From Tatumella terrea (lineage in GTDB: Bacteria; Pseudomonadota; Gammaproteobacteria; Enterobacterales; Enterobacteriaceae), in contig NZ_BAAAFX010000013.1 in NCBI RefSeq assembly GCF_039523755.1, forward strand, positions 414,320-478,319: a DNA stretch of 64,000 bases. The letters run 5' to 3'. Positions 8,782 to 15,764 of the stretch are shown one piece after another. Every line of letters begins with the position of its first letter. The stretch's first letter is position 1. Under the pieces are notes generated by a model, which was not told the DNA's origin, did not search any database, and saw nothing but the letters and a program-made list of their open reading frames with translations. The position numbers and the translations under genes are program-made.

Positions 8782-8807
8782 GCCGGACCGGGTTTCACCG
8801 GTCCGGC
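8782..8807. terminator. Inverted repeat between convergent proY and ybdG
   Basis: Perfect 10-bp arms GCCGGACCGG and CCGGTCCGGC flank a GTTTCA loop, filling the 39-bp gap between two convergent genes. No clear T-run follows on either strand, so it may be a bidirectional hairpin barrier rather than a classic intrinsic terminator. Confidence 0.6.
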
Positions 8808-8813
8808 CATCGG

Positions 8814-10112
8814 CTAAGGGGCTGAGCTCTCCGCCGACGAGCTACGTGCGGCGGTGACCGCCCCGGCTAAGCCACCCCCCAGTGCCCGCATATCACTCCC
8901 GGTCGGATTCTGAAACACCTGCAGACTGAACGCCGGAAGGGCGGCATAAATATAATCGAAAATATCAGACTGAATATTCTCGTACTCATTCCAGTCGGTA
9001 GTGTTAGTAAAGGCGTAGATCTCAATCGGCAAGCCGTTTTCCGTCGGTGCCAGTTGTCTGACCATCAGCGTCATGTCCTGGCGGATTTGCGGATGGTTAC
9101 GCAACCAGTTTTCCAGCCAGATCCGGAACGTGCCGACATTTGTCAGTGCCCGGTAATTAAGAGCCGAGGCGCTGCCTTCGGCATTTTTCTTATTCCAGTC
9201 GGTCACTTCCTGGCGCTTTTTGTTCATGTAAGGGACCAGAAAATGGGCCTGACTCAGCTGTTCAGCTTCCTGCTCTGACAGAAAGTGGATGCTGGTGGCA
9301 TCGATATTCAGGCTGCGCATAATCCGGCGGCCACCGGACTCTGACATCCCACGCCAGTTCTTAAAGGAATCCGATATCAGGGCATAGGCCGGGATGGTCA
9401 CGATAGTGTTATCAAAGTTCTGAACTTTCACGGTCGTCAGGTTGATATCTATGACGGCACCGTTCGCGCCGTACTTTGGCATATCCAGCCAGTCATTCAG
9501 CTTCAGCATATCGTTGGCGGCAAGCTGGATCCCCGCGACCAGACCGAGGATAGGATCTTTAAAGACCAGCATCAGGACGGCGGTCATCGCCCCCAGTCCG
9601 GTCAGTAACACGCCGGGGGATTTCCCGAGCAGGACGGAGATCATCAGAATACTGATAAGAATAGCAGCAACCAGCTTAATACTTTGCAGAATGCCCCGCA
9701 GCGGGAGTTGTCGGGCCAGCATACTGCGGGCAGTGACCGACTGCACCACATCCAGCAGTGAAAAACCAATCAGCAAGGTGAACAGGATCATCCAGAGCTG
9801 GACCGCTGTCATCAGTGTGCTGAACAGGGCCGAATTATTATCCAGACACGCCTGGGTCAGTAACTGGAATAAAATCCCCTGTAATAGCCAGGTGACACGG
9901 TGGAACAGCTTGTGGCGCAATAGCGCCTTTGGCCACTGGTAGGGGCTGGCTTCGGCACGTCGCTTGAACATCGGCAGCATCAATTTGTGCAGCAGAAGGT
10001 GTATGACCAGTGAAATAAACACGATGGCGACCAGTACCGCGACGACCGACAATGCATTGGTATAATGAGTCAGGCCCAGTGATTGCAGCCATTCGATGAT
10101 TTGCTGTTGCAT
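8814..10112 (-). CDS. ybdG: MscS-family mechanosensitive channel, YbdG type
   Basis: The 432-residue protein matches E. coli YbdG (415), the low-conductance MscM-type channel active in osmotic adaptation. Several membrane helices occupy about residues 18-40, 70-90, 100-125 and 140-160. The pore helix and beta domain follow, with GLGAMTAVLMLVFKDPILGL around 172-191 and DWLDMPKYGANGAVIDI. The C-terminal part TLMVRQLAPTENGLPIEIYAFT is typical of this subgroup. The extreme C-terminus is Ala/Gly/Ser-rich and looks disordered. In E. coli the gene is elsewhere, so its place after proY is specific to this lineage. Confidence 0.9.
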   Translation of the reverse strand: MQQQIIEWLQSLGLTHYTNALSVVAVLVAIVFISLVIHLLLHKLMLPMFKRRAEASPYQWPKALLRHKLFHRVTWLLQGILFQLLTQACLDNNSALFSTLMTAVQLWMILFTLLIGFSLLDVVQSVTARSMLARQLPLRGILQSIKLVAAILISILMISVLLGKSPGVLLTGLGAMTAVLMLVFKDPILGLVAGIQLAANDMLKLNDWLDMPKYGANGAVIDINLTTVKVQNFDNTIVTIPAYALISDSFKNWRGMSESGGRRIMRSLNIDATSIHFLSEQEAEQLSQAHFLVPYMNKKRQEVTDWNKKNAEGSASALNYRALTNVGTFRIWLENWLRNHPQIRQDMTLMVRQLAPTENGLPIEIYAFTNTTDWNEYENIQSDIFDYIYAALPAFSLQVFQNPTGSDMRALGGGLAGAVTAARSSSAESSAP

Positions 10113-10352
10113 AAAGCTCCCTGCGTTAATTATCTCAACTCTCTTAGCTTAAGGGTTTCAGCAGGGGAGTGCGAATGACAAACAAAATTAACGGCCGTGA
10201 ATACAAAACTTTACCTGTAAGGCGGCCGGGGCCTGCGATGCATACCATAGAGGAAGTCACCTGATAAGGTGACTTTTGCACCAATACGGTGAAAACACTT
10301 TACTCTGCAGTATGGTTTTTAAAGTGTCTGGCCCCTCTGGCATTTTTATTTT
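10113..10352. other. Non-coding stretch upstream of ybdG, with a short hairpin
   Basis: This gap holds no convincing gene. A small hairpin AGTCACC-TGATAA-GGTGACT followed by TTTT lies at 10255-10278; it could end a plus-strand transcript, although no plus-strand gene precedes it. The ybdG promoter presumably lies in the left part. Confidence 0.4.
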
Positions 10353-10469
10353 TTATCGGGGAAACCACCCCGATGGATTGACTGACTTAACGTTATCGAT
10401 TGGAATAACAGGAATATTTACCTTAATACCTTCAGGAATGCTTTTATTGCCCCAATAACGTATCTCCTG
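10353..10469 (-). pseudogene. Short coding remnant, unrecognised C-terminal fragment
   Basis: On the minus strand a 38-codon open segment without a start codon begins right after an in-frame TGA (10470-10472) and ends at TAA (10353-10355). It reads like real protein, with a QEIRYWGNKS beginning, a middle rich in Ile, Val and Pro (IPVIPIDNVKS) and the end NPSGWFPR. I do not recognise the parent protein. It may be the tail of a decayed gene in the same accessory patch as the orphan gene next to it; chance cannot be excluded for so short a segment. Confidence 0.3.
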
Positions 10470-10498
10470 TCAACTGCGCGGCTCAAATCAAAGCACGA

Positions 10499-11035
10499 CT
10501 ACGCCCTGATAATTATCTCTATACTTTCTTGAGGTACATCATACTTTTTTGATAAAAGTATTTTTGCCTGCCGAATAGTAATGCCCTCAGTATCACTATT
10601 TTTATTCTCAGTAATCTTAGGGGATACGACTTCAACATAAGGCATTTTATTGAATTGAAGCTTTTCTTCATCAATACCCAGTCCTTTTAACGAAGTATAT
10701 GCAACAGGGTTTCTGGCACCATCCCACATGTTTTCGTACGCGATTTCTGCATATTCATCGACTCTGATTAACCAGCGTTTGGGGCGTTCTCCATCCCAAT
10801 CAGGGGCAAGAACGACATCGGAAATTTTGCCTACAAAAAAAGCATTTTTATGGGGAGCAGATACATTTCCCCAATCATCATTGTGATAATCAGCCGGTCC
10901 CCGGTTTTGAACGCAGACAAGATACTTACAGGCCGATGCTCTTTTTTCATTCAGGACCCAGGAACCAGATCCACCGTCAGCGATTAAACAATCTTTACCA
11001 CGAGCGGTGAATACAACTATTGCCGAATCTTTCAT
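10499..11035 (-). CDS. Hypothetical protein, 178 residues, unknown function
   Basis: I do not recognise the family with certainty. No signal peptide or membrane segment is visible. The body (about 35-130) is rich in short beta-like stretches (KYLVCVQN, AFFVGKISDVV, RPKRWLIRVDEYAEI, RNPVAYTSLKGLGID), reminiscent of small beta-barrel PUA/EVE-like domains, though this is only impression. After a polar linker (around 140-150) the last 28 residues form a small unit beginning GITIRQAKILL and ending IEIIIRA. The gene has a good ribosome site (GGGAAGG, 7 bp before ATG) and its own promoter. Base composition is visibly more A/T-rich than the neighbours, consistent with horizontal acquisition. It is a lone gene with no partner on the same transcript. 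Confidence 0.75.
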   Translation of the reverse strand: MKDSAIVVFTARGKDCLIADGGSGSWVLNEKRASACKYLVCVQNRGPADYHNDDWGNVSAPHKNAFFVGKISDVVLAPDWDGERPKRWLIRVDEYAEIAYENMWDGARNPVAYTSLKGLGIDEEKLQFNKMPYVEVVSPKITENKNSDTEGITIRQAKILLSKKYDVPQESIEIIIRA

Positions 11036-11050
11036 GCTTAGACCTTCCCA

Positions 11051-11095
11051 ATAAAAAGTATTGTAAAACTATATACTTTTTATTTTAAAAGTAAA
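11051..11095 (-). promoter_or_regulatory. Promoter with an operator-like 11-bp-arm palindrome for the orphan gene
   Basis: On the minus strand, -35 TTTACT (11090-11095) and -10 TATAGT (11068-11073) are 16 bp apart. A perfect inverted repeat, ATAAAAAGTAT (11051-11061) and ATACTTTTTAT (11073-11083) with an 11-bp spacer, straddles the -10 element. One dyad period of about 22 bp would place both half-sites on the same DNA face. The repeat is a fact of the sequence; repression by a dimeric regulator is inference. Confidence 0.55.
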
Positions 11096-11660
11096 CAATC
11101 TATTGAGGTTATACGTTTGCTGTTCCAATTTCCCTGTATTTCTCTTCCGCGTAGTGTTGGCAGACATCAAAGTGATTCTAAAGCGTAACCCGAAGAACGC
11201 GATACCGTGCCGTTTGTAAAACTATCTGAAACGCTTTGGCTTTTCCGGAGGGGATAAAGTGTTATGCATCCGAATAAACTGCCAGCAATCTGGCGGCTAA
11301 GATCCGGCAGTCCGCATAAAATGACAGAATTTGATAATTGTGTGTGTTACGGGGCGATAATACTCCTTTTCCATGCTAATGGGCACGATCTAATGTGATC
11401 TGTATCGGTTCTTTTGAGCGATGTGACTCAATTTGAAACAGTGAGTGACGGGGTATCTGTTTGTCATGCATAGCGGGGGGCGGGATATAGTACTGAAGAA
11501 TGTATCAGGCTATTGCTGTGCTCTAACAATATTCTGCGCCGTGATTCAGCATCGCGGGATAAATGAAAGGGTTTCCGGTTGAACAGAGTGATAATAAACG
11601 GAGGGCAAAACGGAGGTGATTACCGGCAGAGTCCGGCAGAGGATAAGGCAGGGGAGAGCA
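11096..11660. other. Non-coding, possibly eroded accessory DNA
   Basis: About 565 bp with no open frame that looks like a gene on either strand. Frames near 11153-11218 and 11523-11783 are interrupted or low-complexity and have no recognisable product. The stretch lies between the orphan gene and the peroxiredoxin, where E. coli has malZ, but I saw no malZ remnant. Confidence 0.45.
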
Positions 11661-11689
11661 AAAAAATAACCCGCCGCAGCGGGTTATTT
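11661..11689 (-). terminator. Rho-independent terminator of the peroxiredoxin gene
   Basis: The 11-bp stem AAATAACCCGC/GCGGGTTATTT with a CGCA loop lies 12 bp beyond the peroxiredoxin stop. On the minus strand it is followed by a run of Ts. Confidence 0.9.
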
Positions 11690-11701
11690 CAGCAAGGTAA
11701 C

Positions 11702-12304
11702 TTACAGCTTGCCGGCGTTTGCGGTCAGGTATTTTGCAACGCCTTCCGGAGAAGCGCCCATACCTTCCTGGCCTTTTTCCCACTGTGCAGGACAGACTTC
11801 GCCGTGCTCTTCGTGGAACTGCAGCGCATCAACCATACGCAGCATTTCGTCAACGTTACGGCCCAGTGGCAGATCGTTCACTACCTGATGACGAACAACA
11901 CCGTCTTTGTCGATCAGGAAAGAACCACGCAGAGCAACGCCTGCATCCGGATGTTCGATGCCATACGCCTGCTGAACTTCACGCTTAATATCAGCCACCA
12001 TCGCATATTTCACCGGACCAATACCGCCATCATTGATAGGGGTGTTACGCCATGCGTTATGAACGAACTCGGAGTCGAAAGAAACACCAACGACTTCCAC
12101 ACCACGTTTTTCAAACTCAGCATAACGCTTATCAAAAGCGATTAATTCTGAAGGACACACAAAAGTGAAGTCCATTGGCCAGAAAAACAGGACGGCAGGT
12201 TTACCTGCAATGTGTTTTTTAAAGTTGAAATTCTCAACAATTTCACCATTGCCCAGTACGGCTGCTGCCGTGAAGTCAGGGGCCTGACGGGTAACCAGTA
12301 CCAT
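11702..12304 (-). CDS. 2-Cys peroxiredoxin (AhpC/TSA family, TsaA-like)
   Basis: This thiol peroxidase reduces hydrogen peroxide and organic peroxides in the cytoplasm. The start at ATG 12304 (MVLVTRQAPDFTA) gives 200 residues, with GGAG 7 bp upstream; a GTG two codons earlier is less likely. The peroxidatic Cys50 is in DFTFVCPSE and the resolving Cys171 in GEVCPAQW, the arrangement of typical 2-Cys enzymes. I recall a tsaA gene at the same place (beside acpH) in Salmonella. AhpF is not adjacent, so electrons probably come from thioredoxin. A palindrome in the promoter region (12337-12355) suggests regulated expression. Confidence 0.92.
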   Translation of the reverse strand: MVLVTRQAPDFTAAAVLGNGEIVENFNFKKHIAGKPAVLFFWPMDFTFVCPSELIAFDKRYAEFEKRGVEVVGVSFDSEFVHNAWRNTPINDGGIGPVKYAMVADIKREVQQAYGIEHPDAGVALRGSFLIDKDGVVRHQVVNDLPLGRNVDEMLRMVDALQFHEEHGEVCPAQWEKGQEGMGASPEGVAKYLTANAGKL

Positions 12305-12336
12305 AATCACTCCAATCGGTTAAGGGATTAACAACA

Positions 12337-12355
12337 ACATACCCTTGGGGTATGT
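12337..12355. promoter_or_regulatory. Operator-like palindrome upstream of the peroxiredoxin gene
   Basis: Perfect 8-bp arms ACATACCC and GGGTATGT are separated by TTG, 33 bp upstream of the start codon. The ATACCC-N3-GGGTAT core resembles G-tract operators of the CsoR/CstR family (copper or persulfide sensors). OxyR-type sites look different. No gene for such a regulator is in the window, so the assignment is inference. Confidence 0.5.
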
Positions 12356-12417
12356 CATTTTCTGTAGATTATCATCGTTTCATTTGCTGACAAGAGTATG
12401 ACAGCCGAAACGTGCTT

Positions 12418-12999
12418 TTACAGCCTTTTTTCTGCGGCAAGCTGCATAAGGCGTGGATAAAAAACAGAAAACAGCGCATCCAGTGCTGAATAATTCTCCA
12501 CAAAATCCTGATAAGAATGACGTAACTGGTCAAGTTTCGGGCGGCGGTTCGCCATGCCATTCAGTACCAGCGCCAGCCGTTCCGGCTGACCGTATTTTTC
12601 CAGCCAGCGCTCAGGCCACATCAGCTGGTTGAGTTTGCGAAAAGCGTCCGGGGTATCGGGCAGAAACGGACGGATTTGCTGTTCGGCCTGCCGGCAAAAG
12701 AGACTCAGCGGGGTTGCCGGACAGTAATGATCCCAGTGGCGGGCCAGAAAATGGTCCCAGATAACATCGAGGGTGATCGGCGCGACGCGGCGGGTCTCCT
12801 CCCGGAAGAGCAGGCGGGCGGCACGGACTTCCGGTAAGGCGTCGGTCAGGCTATCCAGCCGGCGATGCAGACGGATACCTTCAGCGGTGGCGCTATCCCA
12901 ATGGGTATCCGGATCACCGCGTACAAAATCGGCCATCAGGTTCCCGAGCAGCGAGCTTTCGGCCAGTGTGGCCAGGTGCAGATGTGCAAGAAAATTCAT
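12418..12999 (-). CDS. acpH: Acyl carrier protein phosphodiesterase AcpH
   Basis: AcpH removes the 4'-phosphopantetheine group from acyl carrier protein. The 193-residue protein equals the E. coli length and begins MNFLAHLHLATLAESSLLGNL, with the metal-binding aspartate region LMADFVRG following and ITLDVIWDHFLARHWDHYC in the middle; HD-like His/Asp residues are conserved. It is divergent from queA with a 102-bp gap, as in E. coli. Confidence 0.96.
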   Translation of the reverse strand: MNFLAHLHLATLAESSLLGNLMADFVRGDPDTHWDSATAEGIRLHRRLDSLTDALPEVRAARLLFREETRRVAPITLDVIWDHFLARHWDHYCPATPLSLFCRQAEQQIRPFLPDTPDAFRKLNQLMWPERWLEKYGQPERLALVLNGMANRRPKLDQLRHSYQDFVENYSALDALFSVFYPRLMQLAAEKRL

Positions 13000-13101
13000 A
13001 GGGTATTATAGGCCGAACTCCGACCTGACAGCCAGAGGTTCAGTAATCCCAGCTTTTCCGTTACACTATGCCGCCTGATTTTTTACCCGGAATATTCCGC
13101 C

Positions 13102-14172
13102 ATGCGCGTTGCTGATTTTAATTTTGAACTGCCTGAGTCCCTGATTGCCCATTATCCGCGGGCAGAACGAAGCAGCTGCCGCCTGCTGTCCCTCGACGGC
13201 CCGACAGGCGAGCTCACCCACGGGGTGTTTACCGATGTGCTGGAAAAACTGAATGCCGGGGATTTGCTGGTGTTCAATAATACCCGGGTGATCCCGGCCA
13301 GAGTCTTCGGGCGCAAAGCCAGTGGCGGTAAGATTGAGATGCTGGTCGAGCGGGTGCTGGATGAGCACCGGGTGCTGGCCCATGTCCGTGCCTCAAAAGC
13401 CCCGAAGCCCGGCAGCGAATTGCTGTTAGGCGATGATGAAAGTGTGAAAGCCACCATGGTGGCCCGTCATGACACTTTATTCGAGATTGCTTTTGATGAT
13501 GAGCGTGCCGTGCTGGAGATCCTCAATCAGGTCGGCCATATGCCACTGCCGCCTTATATCGACCGTCCGGATGAAGAGTCTGACCGTGAGCTCTACCAGA
13601 CGGTCTACAGCGCCCGTCCGGGGGCAGTGGCGGCTCCGACCGCGGGACTCCATTTTGATGATGGTCTGCTGGAGGCTCTGCGCGCAAAAGGCGTGGAGAT
13701 GGCGTTTGTCACCCTGCATGTGGGGGCCGGCACATTCCAGCCGGTACGGGTGGACAGTATTGAAGACCATATAATGCACTCGGAATATGCCGAAGTCCCT
13801 CAGGACGTGGTGGATGCGGTGCTGGCCTGTAAAGCCCGTGGCAATAAAGTGGTCGCCGTCGGAACAACTTCTGTACGTTCTCTGGAGAGCGCCGCGCAGG
13901 CCGCCGGAGAGAGCCTGATCGCGCCGTTTTTTGATGATACGCAGATATTTATTTATCCGGGATATCAATATCAGGTGATTGATGCTTTGATCACCAACTT
14001 CCACCTGCCTGAATCCACGCTTATCATGCTGGTCTCCGCGTTTGCCGGTTACCGGAATACGATGCAGGCATATCAGCAGGCGGTCGCAGAGCAATATCGT
14101 TTCTTCAGTTACGGTGATGCGATGTTTATTACTAAAAATCCTCAGGCGGCTGAACAGCAGGTCGGGGAATAA
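13102..14172 (+). CDS. queA: S-adenosylmethionine:tRNA ribosyltransferase-isomerase QueA
   Basis: QueA transfers and isomerises the ribosyl part of S-adenosylmethionine onto preQ1-modified tRNA, giving epoxyqueuosine. The 356 residues match the E. coli length, with VFNNTRVIPARVFGRKASGG around 55-74, PTAGLHFDDGLLEAL and the C-terminal TNFHLPESTLIMLVSAFAG. It is the first gene of the queA-tgt-yajC-secDF cluster; tgt follows after 84 bp. Together with tgt and the distant queC (50217-50912) it supports a complete queuosine pathway. Confidence 0.98.
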   Translation: MRVADFNFELPESLIAHYPRAERSSCRLLSLDGPTGELTHGVFTDVLEKLNAGDLLVFNNTRVIPARVFGRKASGGKIEMLVERVLDEHRVLAHVRASKAPKPGSELLLGDDESVKATMVARHDTLFEIAFDDERAVLEILNQVGHMPLPPYIDRPDEESDRELYQTVYSARPGAVAAPTAGLHFDDGLLEALRAKGVEMAFVTLHVGAGTFQPVRVDSIEDHIMHSEYAEVPQDVVDAVLACKARGNKVVAVGTTSVRSLESAAQAAGESLIAPFFDDTQIFIYPGYQYQVIDALITNFHLPESTLIMLVSAFAGYRNTMQAYQQAVAEQYRFFSYGDAMFITKNPQAAEQQVGE

Positions 14173-14256
14173 AAGGGCTGGCAGTTTCCGTCCGGAAACC
14201 GCCGCTGATCAGATGTTTAACTCTTAACATCAGACTGTTTCTCTGGTGGAGGTTGT

Positions 14257-15381
14257 GTGAAGTTTGAATTAATTACTACCGAAGGTCGTGCCCGTCGCGG
14301 TCGTTTAGTGTTCGATCGCGGTGTGGTCGAAACCCCGGCATTTATGCCGGTGGGCACCTATGGTACGGTCAAAGGAATGACACCGGAAGAAGTCAAAGAC
14401 ACCGGCGCGCAGATTATCCTGGGGAATACCTTCCATTTATGGCTGCGTCCTGGTCAGGAAATCATGAAGTTACATGGTGACTTACATGACTTCATGCAGT
14501 GGCAGGGGCCTATCCTGACCGACTCCGGCGGTTTCCAGGTCTTCAGCCTGGGCGATATTCGTAAGATCACCGAAGCCGGGGTACATTTCCGTAACCCGAT
14601 CAACGGCGATGCCATTTTCCTGGACCCCGAAAAGTCGATGGAAATTCAGTACGATCTCGGTTCCGATATCGTGATGATCTTCGATGAATGTACGCCTTAC
14701 CCGGCTGACCACGATTATGCGAAGCGTTCGATGGAAATGTCGTTGCGCTGGGCGAAACGTAGCCGTGACCGTTTTGATTCTCTGGGGAATAAAAACGCAT
14801 TGTTCGGTATTATCCAGGGCAGTGTTTACGAAGATTTACGAGATGTCTCTGTTAAAGGACTGGTAGAGATAGGATTTGATGGGTACGCTGTGGGCGGTCT
14901 GGCTGTCGGGGAGCCGAAAGAAGATATGCATCGCATCCTTGAGCATGTCTGTCCGCAAATCCCGGAAGATAAGCCACGTTACCTGATGGGCGTCGGAAAA
15001 CCTGAAGATCTGGTCGAAGGCGTGCGTCGTGGTGTTGATATGTTTGATTGCGTTATGCCAACCCGCAATGCCCGTAATGGTCATCTGTTTGTGACCGACG
15101 GGGTGGTTAAAATCCGTAATGCTAAGCATAAAGATGATACCTCTCCGCTGGATGCAGAGTGTGATTGTTACACGTGTCGCCATTACACCCGTGCCTATTT
15201 GCATCATCTGGACCGTTGTAATGAAATTTTAGGTGCAAGGCTGAATACTATCCACAATTTGCGTTACTATCAGCGTCTGATGGCCGGTTTACGTCAGGCG
15301 ATTGAAGACGGTAATTTAGAGCAATTTGTCACTGATTTTTATCAAAGGAAGGGGAAAGACGTCCCTGCCTTAAACGTTTGA
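14257..15381 (+). CDS. tgt: tRNA-guanine transglycosylase Tgt
   Basis: Tgt exchanges guanine-34 for preQ1 in tRNAs with GUN anticodons. The start is GTG at 14257 (VKFELITTEGRARRG), as in E. coli, preceded by GGAGG. The 374-residue protein keeps the catalytic region LTDSGGFQVFSL and FDCVMPTRNARNG, and the zinc site CDCYTC with a later His. It lies directly before yajC with a 25-bp gap. Confidence 0.98.
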   Translation: MKFELITTEGRARRGRLVFDRGVVETPAFMPVGTYGTVKGMTPEEVKDTGAQIILGNTFHLWLRPGQEIMKLHGDLHDFMQWQGPILTDSGGFQVFSLGDIRKITEAGVHFRNPINGDAIFLDPEKSMEIQYDLGSDIVMIFDECTPYPADHDYAKRSMEMSLRWAKRSRDRFDSLGNKNALFGIIQGSVYEDLRDVSVKGLVEIGFDGYAVGGLAVGEPKEDMHRILEHVCPQIPEDKPRYLMGVGKPEDLVEGVRRGVDMFDCVMPTRNARNGHLFVTDGVVKIRNAKHKDDTSPLDAECDCYTCRHYTRAYLHHLDRCNEILGARLNTIHNLRYYQRLMAGLRQAIEDGNLEQFVTDFYQRKGKDVPALNV

Positions 15382-15406
15382 CTATAAATCCAATGAGGGA
15401 AATTTA

Positions 15407-15739
15407 ATGAGCTTTTTCATTTCTGACGCTGTTGCCGCTACGGGTGCCCCGTCTCAGGGAAGTCCGTATTCTATGGTGATCATGCTGGTCGTATTTGGAT
15501 TGATCTTTTACTTCATGATTCTGCGCCCGCAGCAGAAGCGTTCTAAAGAACACAAGAAGCTGATGGACTCAATCACCAAAGGCGATGAAGTGTTAACCAA
15601 TGGCGGATTAGTGGGCCGTATCAGCAAAGTGTCAGAGACCGGGTACGTGGTTATTGCTCTGAATGATACGACTGAAGTCGTGATCAAACGTGATTTCGTG
15701 GCTGCCGTTCTGCCGAAAGGCACAATGAAGGCGCTGTAA
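15407..15739 (+). CDS. yajC: Sec translocon accessory subunit YajC
   Basis: This small inner-membrane protein (110 residues, as in E. coli) forms a complex with SecD and SecF. One membrane helix covers about 20-40 (SMVIMLVVFGLIFYFMI), followed by the LRPQQKRSKEHKKLMDS basic stretch and a small cytoplasmic beta domain (GDEVLTNGGLVGRI). A Shine-Dalgarno GAGGGA precedes the ATG. It is 25 bp before secD in the same operon. Confidence 0.98.
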   Translation: MSFFISDAVAATGAPSQGSPYSMVIMLVVFGLIFYFMILRPQQKRSKEHKKLMDSITKGDEVLTNGGLVGRISKVSETGYVVIALNDTTEVVIKRDFVAAVLPKGTMKAL

Positions 15740-15764
15740 TTTTTTCTTCCCTAAGGGAATTGCC

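Noticed and set aside
11523..11783. 86-codon minus-strand frame overlapping the peroxiredoxin end
   Set aside because: It runs through the peroxiredoxin terminator and is a shadow frame.
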